Below are positions 1-5,673 of a stretch of 5,673 nucleotides of DNA, in pieces. How positions within the stretch are numbered: position 1 is the stretch's first letter; every line of letters begins with the position of its first letter. This stretch comes from Anaerolineales bacterium. Lineage in GTDB: Bacteria > Chloroflexota > Anaerolineae > Anaerolineales > Villigracilaceae. The notes beneath the pieces are model-generated. The model saw nothing but the letters and a program-made list of their open reading frames with translations, did no database searches and was not told the origin of the DNA. The position numbers were made by a program, and so were the translations under genes. The stretch spans positions 1 to 5,673 of the forward strand of contig JAQTWR010000212.1 in assembly GCA_028689195.1 (NCBI GenBank), in the 5' to 3' direction.

Positions 1-8
1 AGACCCTT

Positions 9-73
9 GCCACAGATTTCACCGATTTGCACGGATTTTTTTCAAATTAGTGAAAATCCGTGTAATCCGTGGC
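9..73. repeat. Intergenic inverted repeat made of CAC-N-GATTT units
   Basis: The left arm holds three direct copies of a nine-base unit: CACAGATTT (11-19), CACCGATTT (20-28) and CACGGATTT (30-38). The right arm (52-73) holds two copies in the opposite orientation, AAATCCGTG (54-62) and AATCCGTG (64-71). The outer 20 bases of the left arm match the reverse complement of the right arm at 17 of 20 positions, so the element could fold as an imperfect hairpin with a short AT-rich loop. Similar 'CCACAGATT...AATCTGTGG' elements are, from memory, scattered between genes in many environmental bacterial genomes. Whether it is dispersed in this genome cannot be seen here. It carries no good U-tract for a classical terminator and no coding potential. 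Confidence 0.75.
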
Positions 74-203
74 AAAAGAACTAAAAAACTGGTAAAGGTG
101 GCAACTTGCGTTAATTATAACCCTGCTTACATATCGAGATGCGCCAACGGGAACTTTTCCCGCGCGCGATTCGTCAAAGCCATAAAACTAAAATGGAGAC
201 CCT
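74..203 (+). other. Upstream region of the lipoprotein gene with Shine-Dalgarno site
   Basis: This stretch has no credible gene. A GGAG at 195-198 lies five bases before the ATG at 204 and fixes that start. Two AT-rich -10-like strings occur, TATAAC (116-121) and TAAAAT (189-194), but neither has a recognisable -35 partner at the usual spacing. The second would also start transcription downstream of the Shine-Dalgarno site, which makes the first the better, though still weak, candidate. Confidence 0.4.
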
Positions 204-662
204 ATGAAACAAATCCTCTTTACGTTGATGAGCGCAATCCTGATGCTTACAGCCTGCTCCCCCGCTGCTACTGCAACGCCCGTCATAGACGACGGCAGCG
301 TCATTAGCAGCGACGACGTCACCCCGCCGCAGCCCAACCCCAACCCGCCCAGCACAAATCTTCAGCGCGGCGGGGTTTACCTTGATTCGACGGACTTGCT
401 TGTTCTGGAAAGCTATCCGCTGCAATTTACGCTCACGCTCAGGGGCAACCTGCCCACTCCATGCAATCATTTGAAAGTGGACGTCGCTCCGCCTGACGCG
501 CAAAATAAAATCATAGTGGACGCATATTCGCTCGTTGACCCAAATACGATGTGCGCGGAAGTTTTACAGCCGTTCGAGGAGAACGTTCCGCTGGGAGGTT
601 TTCCTACGGGTCATTATTTTATTTGGGTCAATGGGAAACAAGTCGCGGAATTCGACGCGTAA
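204..662 (+). CDS. Small secreted lipoprotein of unknown function
   Basis: This encodes 152 residues. The N-terminus is a classic lipoprotein signal: a Lys at position 3, a hydrophobic stretch (4-15) and the lipobox L-T-A-C ending at Cys18, so the mature protein should be diacylated at Cys18 and anchored on the outer face of the membrane. Residues 19-55 form a Pro/Asn/Ser/Thr-rich flexible linker. The rest (about 56-152) is a compact domain of alternating hydrophobic strands with only two cysteines, Cys87 (in LPTPC) and Cys117 (in NTMC), which could form one disulfide. It ends with a GHYFIWVNG strand-turn typical of immunoglobulin-like beta-sandwich folds; the fold is inferred. The start is supported by GGAG five bases upstream. 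The gene stops four bases before the convergent deacylase gene. I recall similar proteins from Anaerolineae but know no function. Confidence 0.85.
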   Translation: MKQILFTLMSAILMLTACSPAATATPVIDDGSVISSDDVTPPQPNPNPPSTNLQRGGVYLDSTDLLVLESYPLQFTLTLRGNLPTPCNHLKVDVAPPDAQNKIIVDAYSLVDPNTMCAEVLQPFEENVPLGGFPTGHYFIWVNGKQVAEFDA

Positions 663-666
663 ACCG

Positions 667-1158
667 TCAACGTTCAACATTCGACAACGGCTTGCCGATT
701 TTACCCACCCGCGCATGAGTCAACTGGATCAAATCGGCGACGCGCAGTTGGATATCCAATCCACGTTGACCGCCTGAAATATAAATCTGCTCGTGCGCCT
801 GCGCGGAAAAATCGAGCGCGACGAGGAATCCTTTGTTGATGAGCGCCAGCGGCGAGATTCCGCCCGCTTGTAATCCCGTCAACGCTTCGGCTTCGCGCTC
901 GGTGGGCAGCGACATTTTCTTCTCGCCGAGAAACGCGGCGAGCGCTTTCAAATCCACGACCTGCATAGCGGAGATAACCGCCAGCACGGGTTTCTTTTTT
1001 TCGCGCGTGGTCACGATGGTCTTGAAGACTTGTTCGGCGGGCGCGCCGATGTACTGCGCGGCTTCCATCGCGCCGAGTTTTTCGGCGGGCAATTCGTGCG
1101 CGATGTAGCTCGTTTTATGCGCGTCTAAAAATCGGGTGACGTTGTTCGTAATAGGCAT
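667..1158 (-). CDS. ybaK: Cys-tRNA(Pro)/Cys-tRNA(Cys) deacylase, YbaK/EbsC family
   Basis: The protein has 163 residues, the usual length for stand-alone YbaK. This cytosolic family hydrolyses cysteinyl-tRNA(Pro), formed when prolyl-tRNA synthetase misactivates cysteine, and so removes an error the synthetase cannot edit itself. Visible signatures are the N-terminal segment with Glu-Ala-Ala (32-34), the VFKTIV strand with Lys46 matching the family's essential lysine (K46 in the Haemophilus enzyme), the D-L-K-A-L-A helix (69-74), the glycine loop T-G-L-Q-A-G-G-I-S-P (94-103) and the C-terminal SGGQRGLDI strand (128-136). I chose the ATG at 1158 because the family's homology begins about there. 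A TTG at 1179 would add seven residues but lies inside the predicted -10 region. No strong Shine-Dalgarno site is visible, only AGGA about 11 bases upstream. Related INS-superfamily editing enzymes (ProXp types) are the alternative, but the size and motifs favour YbaK. Confidence 0.92.
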   Translation of the reverse strand: MPITNNVTRFLDAHKTSYIAHELPAEKLGAMEAAQYIGAPAEQVFKTIVTTREKKKPVLAVISAMQVVDLKALAAFLGEKKMSLPTEREAEALTGLQAGGISPLALINKGFLVALDFSAQAHEQIYISGGQRGLDIQLRVADLIQLTHARVGKIGKPLSNVER

Positions 1159-1171
1159 GTGACGTGAAATC

Positions 1172-1200
1172 CTGTACAATTATAAACACAACGAAAGGAG
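1172..1200. promoter_or_regulatory. Divergent promoter region between the deacylase and the small membrane protein
   Basis: Only 48 bases separate the two divergent starts. On the minus strand a perfect TATAAT (positions 1184 down to 1179) is placed to start transcription near 1172, about 14 bases before the deacylase ATG. On the plus strand TACAAT (1175-1180) and TATAAA (1181-1186) are candidate -10 elements, followed by a strong Shine-Dalgarno AAGGAG (1195-1200) six bases before the ATG at 1207. The candidate -10 elements overlap, so the two promoters could compete for polymerase. No convincing -35 hexamer is seen for either direction. Confidence 0.5.
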
Positions 1201-1206
1201 ATTGAC

Positions 1207-1557
1207 ATGCCTGAATCAGAAGCCGAAAGACTAAAACGTCTGCGCGAAAGACAACTCAGAGACCGCGACCCGCTGGCGAACGAACGCAAGTTTCAACGCA
1301 ATATTTCGATCAAAGAAAAACGGATGCAAAAACCGATTTCGCTCAAAGAAGATTGGCGCAATATTCCCCATGTCGTAAAAGCGCCGTTGTTTGCCTTCGT
1401 TCTTGGCATTATCGGCACAATCATTCTCGTGCGTTCATGGGATTGGGAGTATGCCGTTTATGTCGGCGCGGGAATAACCATCGGGCTGATCCTTTTCGCG
1501 GCGGTGCTGGGCAACGCGCTCGACCTGCGCGACAAGATCAAAAAAAATCTTCAATAA
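1207..1557 (+). CDS. Small membrane protein with charged N-terminal helix and two transmembrane segments
   Basis: This encodes 116 residues of unrecognised function. Residues 1-50 are very rich in Arg, Lys and Glu (for example LKRLRERQLRDRD) and look like a cytosolic amphipathic or coiled-coil helix. Two hydrophobic segments follow, about residues 57-76 and 83-103, separated by a short acidic/aromatic turn (SWDWEY). A short basic tail (DLRDKIKKN) ends the protein. By the positive-inside rule both termini should face the cytoplasm. The start is firmly set by AAGGAG six bases upstream. It reads toward relA with a 75-base gap. I recall short proteins of this style in Anaerolineae, but no function; partnership with Rel or with the membrane is speculation. 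Confidence 0.82.
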   Translation: MPESEAERLKRLRERQLRDRDPLANERKFQRNISIKEKRMQKPISLKEDWRNIPHVVKAPLFAFVLGIIGTIILVRSWDWEYAVYVGAGITIGLILFAAVLGNALDLRDKIKKNLQ

Positions 1558-1620
1558 GCAAAGCCCATTTTTTATTCACTCCCGACAAACGCGGCGGCGC
1601 TCAAATCAAGAGGCTTGCGA

Positions 1621-1635
1621 TAAAATAGGCGCATG
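1621..1635 (+). promoter_or_regulatory. Likely -10 element giving a leaderless rel transcript
   Basis: TAAAAT at 1621-1626, preceded by GCGA, sits six bases before the ATG at 1633. Transcription normally starts six or seven bases after a -10 element, so the mRNA would begin at or within a base or two of the A of the ATG. Consistent with a leaderless message, there is no Shine-Dalgarno sequence in the 15 bases before the start, and the nearest purine-rich run (AGAGG, about 1610-1614) is too far upstream. No clear -35 is visible. The rest of the 75-base gap holds nothing else I can support. Confidence 0.55.
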
Positions 1636-3861
1636 AAGTCTACCCAAAGTTCTGCAACGATTGAAGACCTGCTTAAACGCCTGCCTGAAAAATTTACCGC
1701 CGCAGACCGCGAATTAGTGAAACGCGCCTATCAAGTGGCGGAAGAAGCGCACCGCGAACAGAAGCGACATTCGGGCGAGCCGTATATTATTCACTGCGTC
1801 GCGGTCGCAAAAATTTTATCAGAGATGAAAGTGCAGCCTGAAGTCATTGCCGCCGGCTTGCTGCACGACACGGTGGAAGATACTTCCATCACGCTGGACG
1901 ATCTCAGCCGCGAGTTTGGAGATACGGTCAGGAATTTGGTGGACGGCGTCACCAAGTTGACTCACCTGCCGCGCGTCTCGCGCGGCGATCAACACGCGGA
2001 AGATAACGGCGCTGCCGAAGAAAATCATTCCGCGCCGGCGCTGCTTGGTCGCAAGGAAGATATTGTCTCCGAAACGTTACGCAAGACTTTCATCGCTATG
2101 GGGAAAGACGTGCGCGTAATGTTCATCAAACTCGCAGACCGCTTACATAATATGCGAACGCTCGATTACATGCCCGAGCATAAACGCAAGCGCATCGCTA
2201 AAGAAACGCTCGAAATTTTCGCGCCTGTGGCAAATCGGCTGGGCATTTGGCAGATCAAATGGGTACTCGAAGACCTTGCCTTTTCCTATGACAACCCTGA
2301 AAAATATAAGGAGATTGCGGGGCTGCTTGCCGAAAAACGACCCGAACGCGAAGCGCAGCTGGAAGAGATAAAAACGCATCTCGTAAAATTGCTCAAGAGC
2401 CATAACATCAAAGCCGAAGTCAGCGGACGCCCGAAGCATATCTATTCGATTTATAAAAAAATGCAGAAGAAGGGCAAATCGTTCGACATGGTGCGGGACA
2501 TACGCGCCGTGCGCTTGATCGTGGCGGATGTGCCGTCGTGCTACGCCGCGCTGGGGGTCATCCACACCACATGGCGCCCAATCCCCGGCGAGTTTGACGA
2601 TTACATCGCCGCGCCAAAAAATAATTTCTATCAATCGCTGCATACCGCCATTTTTTACGAAGACAAGCGTCCGCTTGAGATACAAATACGCACGCCCGCA
2701 ATGCACATGAAATCTGAGTACGGCGTGGCGGCGCACTGGCGTTATAAAGAAGGCGGTAAAGGCGGCGATAAAAATTACGAGTCCTTCATCAGTTCGCTGC
2801 GTTCGATGGTGGAAATGGAATCGGAGGCGCGCGACGCCAACGAGTTTGTCGAGACCATGCGGCAGGATGTGTTTCAGGACCGCGTATATATCTTCACCCC
2901 GCGCGGCGACATCATTGACCTGCCCGTCGGCTCCACGCCGATTGATTTCGCCTACCATGTCCACACCGATATCGGACATAACTGCCGCGGCGCCCACGTC
3001 AACGGGAAAATGGTTTCGCTGGATCATAAATTAAAAACGGGCGACCAGGTCGAGATTATTCTGGCGCCGAAGCGCGGGGGCGGACCCAGCCGCGACTGGC
3101 TGAATTCGCATCTTGGGCTTGTGCAAACGCAGCGCGCGCGCGCCAAGATCAAGACATGGTTCAAAAAACAAGAGGACGACCTCAATCTCATGCAGGGGCG
3201 CGCCGCGCTCGAAAGCGAGTTGCAAAAACTTGGGCTAAACGAAAACGTCAACTTTGAAAAGATGGCGCGCAGCCTCAACCTGAAAAATCCAGAAGATATG
3301 TTCCTCGCGCTCGGCAACGGCGACCTGACGATCAACAAGGTCCTCAAGCAATTTGTGCAGGAAGAAGAAGCCGACAGCGACATCTTCAAAGTCAACCCGT
3401 CTGCCGCCACCGCAACCGCCACAGACGCAATCGAAGTAGTCGGGTTGAAAGGAATGTTATCGTCTATGGCGCAATGCTGTAACCCGACGCCGGGCGACCC
3501 CATCGTCGGTTACATTACGCGCGGACGCGGCGCGACCATCCACCGCCAGGATTGCCCGAATATTTTACAAACCAAAGAACACGAGCGTCTGTTGCGAGTG
3601 GGATGGGGGCGTTCGGAAAGAACCTTCCCTGTGCCAATCTACATCAAAGCGTATGACCGTCCGGGTCTGGTGAGCGACGTCTCGAACCTGCTGACGGATG
3701 AAAACATCAACATCACAGACGTCACGGTCAACATGACTGAAGCCGTCGCCAACCTGCGGTTGATCATCGAAGTAAGGGATATTACCCAACTCAGCCGCGT
3801 CCTCACGCGCATAGACAATCTTCCAAACATTATGGAAGTGCATCGCGTAAAACCCGGGTGA
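1633..3861 (+). CDS. rel: Long RelA/SpoT homologue, (p)ppGpp synthetase/hydrolase (Rel)
   Basis: The 742-residue cytosolic protein has all domains of a long RSH enzyme, which transfers pyrophosphate from ATP to GDP/GTP and removes it again to set alarmone levels. The HD hydrolase domain (about 25-200) has metal ligands His54, His78-Asp79 and Asp169, plus Glu82-Asp83 in the HDTVEDT motif, so hydrolysis should be possible. The synthetase domain (about 240-370) has Arg266, Asp289, Tyr333 and Glu349 at the positions expected from streptococcal Rel. A TGS domain (about 417-478), a helical region, a zinc-finger-like segment with Cys615, Cys616, His637 and Cys641, and a C-terminal ACT domain (about 668-740) follow; this half normally contacts the ribosome. 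Two oddities are EFDD at 320-323, where bifunctional enzymes usually have RxKD, and about 24 extra residues between Asp79 and Asp169. No Shine-Dalgarno site precedes the ATG. The reading frame is intact, and the next gene starts six bases after the stop. Confidence 0.97.
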   Translation: MKSTQSSATIEDLLKRLPEKFTAADRELVKRAYQVAEEAHREQKRHSGEPYIIHCVAVAKILSEMKVQPEVIAAGLLHDTVEDTSITLDDLSREFGDTVRNLVDGVTKLTHLPRVSRGDQHAEDNGAAEENHSAPALLGRKEDIVSETLRKTFIAMGKDVRVMFIKLADRLHNMRTLDYMPEHKRKRIAKETLEIFAPVANRLGIWQIKWVLEDLAFSYDNPEKYKEIAGLLAEKRPEREAQLEEIKTHLVKLLKSHNIKAEVSGRPKHIYSIYKKMQKKGKSFDMVRDIRAVRLIVADVPSCYAALGVIHTTWRPIPGEFDDYIAAPKNNFYQSLHTAIFYEDKRPLEIQIRTPAMHMKSEYGVAAHWRYKEGGKGGDKNYESFISSLRSMVEMESEARDANEFVETMRQDVFQDRVYIFTPRGDIIDLPVGSTPIDFAYHVHTDIGHNCRGAHVNGKMVSLDHKLKTGDQVEIILAPKRGGGPSRDWLNSHLGLVQTQRARAKIKTWFKKQEDDLNLMQGRAALESELQKLGLNENVNFEKMARSLNLKNPEDMFLALGNGDLTINKVLKQFVQEEEADSDIFKVNPSAATATATDAIEVVGLKGMLSSMAQCCNPTPGDPIVGYITRGRGATIHRQDCPNILQTKEHERLLRVGWGRSERTFPVPIYIKAYDRPGLVSDVSNLLTDENINITDVTVNMTEAVANLRLIIEVRDITQLSRVLTRIDNLPNIMEVHRVKPG

Positions 3862-3870
3862 TTTCCGATG
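3856..3870 (+). promoter_or_regulatory. Shine-Dalgarno site overlapping the rel stop codon
   Basis: GGGTGAT (3856-3862) includes the rel TGA (3859-3861) and matches the GGTGAT part of the extended anti-Shine-Dalgarno complement. It lies five bases before the ATG at 3868. This arrangement favours re-initiation by ribosomes that finish rel, and so translational coupling of the membrane glycosyltransferase to rel. Confidence 0.5.
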
Positions 3871-5166
3871 CGACCAGCCGAAATCCTCAAGCGGAATATG
3901 CCGCTATTGATTTTCATCGCCGCGTTTATTTTCTACGGGATCAGCGCGGGATTAAAAATAACCGCCCAATCGCATACTCCCGATTATATATATCTAGCGC
4001 ATTCCTTTTTACACGGCAAGACGAACCTGATCGAATTGCCCGCAGACACATTCGACCTGATCTTCTTTAAGGACAAATGGTACGTCATCGGCGGAATTTC
4101 CCCCGCGCTTTTGGCGCTGCCGTTCGTCGCTTTCTTTGGGATACAGTTCAGCGACGTTTTCTTTGGCGTTCTTATCGGCGCGCTGAACGCCGCGATGATG
4201 TATTCCCTGCTAAGCGTCTTTGTGGAGAAAATTTCCACGCGCCTCTGGCTAATCATCCTGTTTGCCGCAGGCACGGCGCATTGGGCGCTGGCGAGCGTCG
4301 GCTCGGTATGGTTGAACGCGCAACTGACCGCGTTATTATTTATGATTCTCTTCGTGCGGGAAACCCTGCGCGGCAAAGCGTGGCTGGCAGGATTATGGCT
4401 GGGCATGGCGTTTCTCGCGCGTCCGCCGATTATCACCGCCGCATTATTTTACTTATCCTATGTCGTCTTTCAGGAACGCGAATTTCGCTCTGTCTTAAGA
4501 AAGTTAATTCCGTTTGGCGCGGCGCTTTCTGGATGCGCAGCGGCGATGCTGGTCTATAACTACCTGCGGTTTGGCAACCCGCTTGAATTTGGATACGGGT
4601 ATCTCATCGGGACAAAAACCCTAACCGACACTTATAACCTCAGCGGCGGATTTAACATCCGCTACATGCCGTGTAATATCTACGTCTCGCTTTTTGGAAC
4701 GCCAAACATCAACCTGCACCCGCTGCCTACGGTCAACGAAGTTTGCAGTTATCTCAACCCAATTGCAGATACCTTTGGCAAAGCGTCCAGTTTCTTTAAT
4801 CCGCTGGGGATGAGCATGTTCATCGCCACGCCTGCGCTATTTCTAATCTTTCGCGCCAAGATAAAAGACAAGTTAGTCCTCTCTGCGTGGGTTGGGACGC
4901 TCAGCGTCATCCTCCCTATTTGGATGTACCATGCTACGGGCTGGGTTCAATTTGGGTATCGCTTTATCACCGACTTCATGGTTTTCCTGTTTGTCCTGCT
5001 TGGCTGCGCCGTCAAAAGAGCGGGAAATTTGGAAAAAATATTAATTAGCTTATCGGTCGGCATGGGCGCGGTCGGCTTATACCTCACCTACTACGCGGTT
5101 TTCGGCTTGCTTTGGAACGAGATGTTTGTAGAAATGGCGCGTAAGATATATCACATTGTCTTTTGA
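3868..5166 (+). CDS. Polytopic membrane protein, probable GT-C fold glycosyltransferase
   Basis: This encodes 432 residues with roughly ten hydrophobic segments, the first at about 12-28. Its plan fits GT-C enzymes, which use lipid-phosphate-linked sugars on the outer side of the membrane. After the first helix comes an external loop with Asp39 in SHTPDYIYLAHSFLHG, a position where GT-C enzymes carry a catalytic acidic residue. Then come a D-K-W-Y-V-I-G-G stretch (69-76), ARPP (184-187) after a helix, YNYLRFGNPLEFGY (230-243) and GWVQFGYRF (358-366). I recall these last blocks as recurring in bacterial 'glycosyltransferase family 39-like' hypotheticals. Cys269 and Cys293 in the large late loop could pair. 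The acceptor is unknown: protein O-glycosylation, a glycolipid or an exopolysaccharide are all possible. The start is six bases after the rel stop and has an overlapping Shine-Dalgarno site. The family call is moderate; membrane topology is sure. Confidence 0.8.
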   Translation: MRPAEILKRNMPLLIFIAAFIFYGISAGLKITAQSHTPDYIYLAHSFLHGKTNLIELPADTFDLIFFKDKWYVIGGISPALLALPFVAFFGIQFSDVFFGVLIGALNAAMMYSLLSVFVEKISTRLWLIILFAAGTAHWALASVGSVWLNAQLTALLFMILFVRETLRGKAWLAGLWLGMAFLARPPIITAALFYLSYVVFQEREFRSVLRKLIPFGAALSGCAAAMLVYNYLRFGNPLEFGYGYLIGTKTLTDTYNLSGGFNIRYMPCNIYVSLFGTPNINLHPLPTVNEVCSYLNPIADTFGKASSFFNPLGMSMFIATPALFLIFRAKIKDKLVLSAWVGTLSVILPIWMYHATGWVQFGYRFITDFMVFLFVLLGCAVKRAGNLEKILISLSVGMGAVGLYLTYYAVFGLLWNEMFVEMARKIYHIVF

Positions 5167-5182
5167 GATAAGAGAAACTCCC

Positions 5183-5673
5183 GTGGCCTTCCTAAAGCGT
5201 AACAACCTAAAAATCACAGCGCTGTTACTCGCGCTCGTTTCCCTCTCTTTGCGTGTCATCGCCCTGCCGTACGAAAACTACGATCTTAAAGTCTTCAACC
5301 TCGTTTGGTATGAAACCCTTTACCAGCATGGAATCGCCCAAACGCTGGCGACGAATTTCGCAAACTACACGCCGCCTTACACATACTTCCTCGCGCTGGC
5401 AACCTTCACACGCGAATTCATCACGCCGCTGACCGCCATCAAATTAATCCCGACATGCTTTGACTTGCTCGGCGCGTTTCTTATCTACAAAATCGTCAAA
5501 TTAAAATTTCAACAAGGTGATATTCCCTCCCTCGCGGCGGCGGTCTATTTCACAGCGCCGACCATCATCATCAACTCCTCGTTTTGGGGGCAAGCGGATT
5601 CGCTGTACACCGCCTGCCTATTGGCTTGCTTATATCTGCTGATGATCGAAAAGCCCCTGCCCGCCATATTGAT
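5183..5673 (+). CDS. Partial GT-C mannosyltransferase-like membrane protein (3' end cut by the window)
   Basis: Reading from GTG at 5183 the frame stays open to the window end (163 complete codons). The protein begins AFLKRNNLK after the initiator and has a first transmembrane helix at about 11-28. An external loop follows with Asp34 in ENYDLKVFNL, the expected GT-C acidic residue, then NYTPPYTYFLAL (61-72), IKLIPTCFDLLG (86-97) and the diagnostic NSSFWGQADSLY (131-142). The 'NS..WGQ.DS' block and the 'NY.P.Y.Y' loop are typical of bacterial relatives of dolichol-phosphate-sugar-dependent mannosyl/glucosyltransferases. No in-frame ATG lies between the previous stop and this GTG, and the Shine-Dalgarno is weak (AGAG, 5171-5174), so the start rests mainly on the position of the first helix. 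The gap from the preceding glycosyltransferase is 16 bases, so the pair is probably one operon. Sequence is different enough from its neighbour that a recent duplication is unlikely. Confidence 0.85.
   Translation, partial: MAFLKRNNLKITALLLALVSLSLRVIALPYENYDLKVFNLVWYETLYQHGIAQTLATNFANYTPPYTYFLALATFTREFITPLTAIKLIPTCFDLLGAFLIYKIVKLKFQQGDIPSLAAAVYFTAPTIIINSSFWGQADSLYTACLLACLYLLMIEKPLPAIL

Noticed and set aside
50..307. 85-residue plus-strand open frame starting in the repeat
   Set aside because: It begins inside the inverted repeat, overlaps the lipoprotein signal peptide in another frame, is rich in Arg and Cys without domain features, and has no ribosome site.
1159..1179. TTG start at 1179 for the deacylase
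   Set aside because: It would place the start inside the promoter's -10 region and add residues not expected for the family; the ATG at 1158 fits better.
1534..1575. Possible terminator after the small membrane protein (A-run pairing with a T-run)
   Set aside because: The pairing is only A-T with no GC-rich stem, and the short AAGAT/ATCTT hairpin is not followed by a T-tract.
2143..3027. 294-residue antisense open frame within rel
   Set aside because: It lies wholly opposite a firmly identified gene and its His/Arg/Phe-rich composition is what codon bias of rel produces in that frame. No start signal or domain is visible.
3132..3143. Alternating GC tract of 12 bases in rel
   Set aside because: It encodes an Arg-Ala-Arg-Ala stretch and matches the general GCGC bias of the window, so no structural role is needed.
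3024..3503. 159-residue antisense open frame within rel
   Set aside because: It is a shadow of rel with Ser/Arg/Cys-rich low-quality sequence and no supporting signals.
1..5673. CRISPR, insertion sequence, tRNA/rRNA, toxin-antitoxin or defence system
   Set aside because: No spaced direct-repeat array, transposase, RNA gene or defence-type domain could be found; all sizeable genes have ordinary housekeeping, membrane or envelope character.

Overview
The window looks like ordinary chromosomal DNA of an uncultured-type bacterium, most likely Chloroflexota, class Anaerolineae. That placement is an inference. It rests on the character of the Rel protein, on two GT-C type membrane glycosyltransferases of a style common in that class, on small lipoprotein and membrane genes that resemble Anaerolineae hypotheticals, and on an AT-rich -10 element almost touching a start codon. 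No rRNA, marker tree or database search backs it. Base composition is moderate with a strong GCGC/CGCG oligonucleotide bias throughout, and no segment stands out as foreign.

Layout: positions 1-80 hold a short intergenic inverted repeat built from CAC-N-GATTT units. A lipoprotein gene (204-662, +) follows and converges, 4 bases apart, on a YbaK-type Cys-tRNA deacylase gene (667-1158, -). A 48-base divergent promoter region separates the deacylase from a small two-helix membrane protein (1207-1557, +). Then comes the main gene, a full-length long RelA/SpoT homologue (1633-3861, +) that appears to be transcribed from a promoter placing the +1 at or near its ATG. Six bases after its stop starts a polytopic GT-C-like membrane glycosyltransferase (3868-5166, +). 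A second, different GT-C mannosyltransferase-like gene begins with GTG at 5183 and runs off the end of the window.

How the genes relate: Rel makes and degrades (p)ppGpp, the starvation alarmone, and the deacylase polices mischarged tRNA, so both touch translation quality and amino-acid status. They are on opposite strands and probably independently transcribed. The two glycosyltransferases probably form a cell-envelope glycosylation unit that is translated from the Rel transcript or from an internal promoter.

I see no convincing undescribed multi-gene system, CRISPR array, mobile element or RNA gene. The observations most worth a second look are inside Rel: an EFDD sequence where bifunctional Rel enzymes usually carry RxKD, combined with an intact hydrolase site, and an insertion of about 24 residues in the hydrolase domain.
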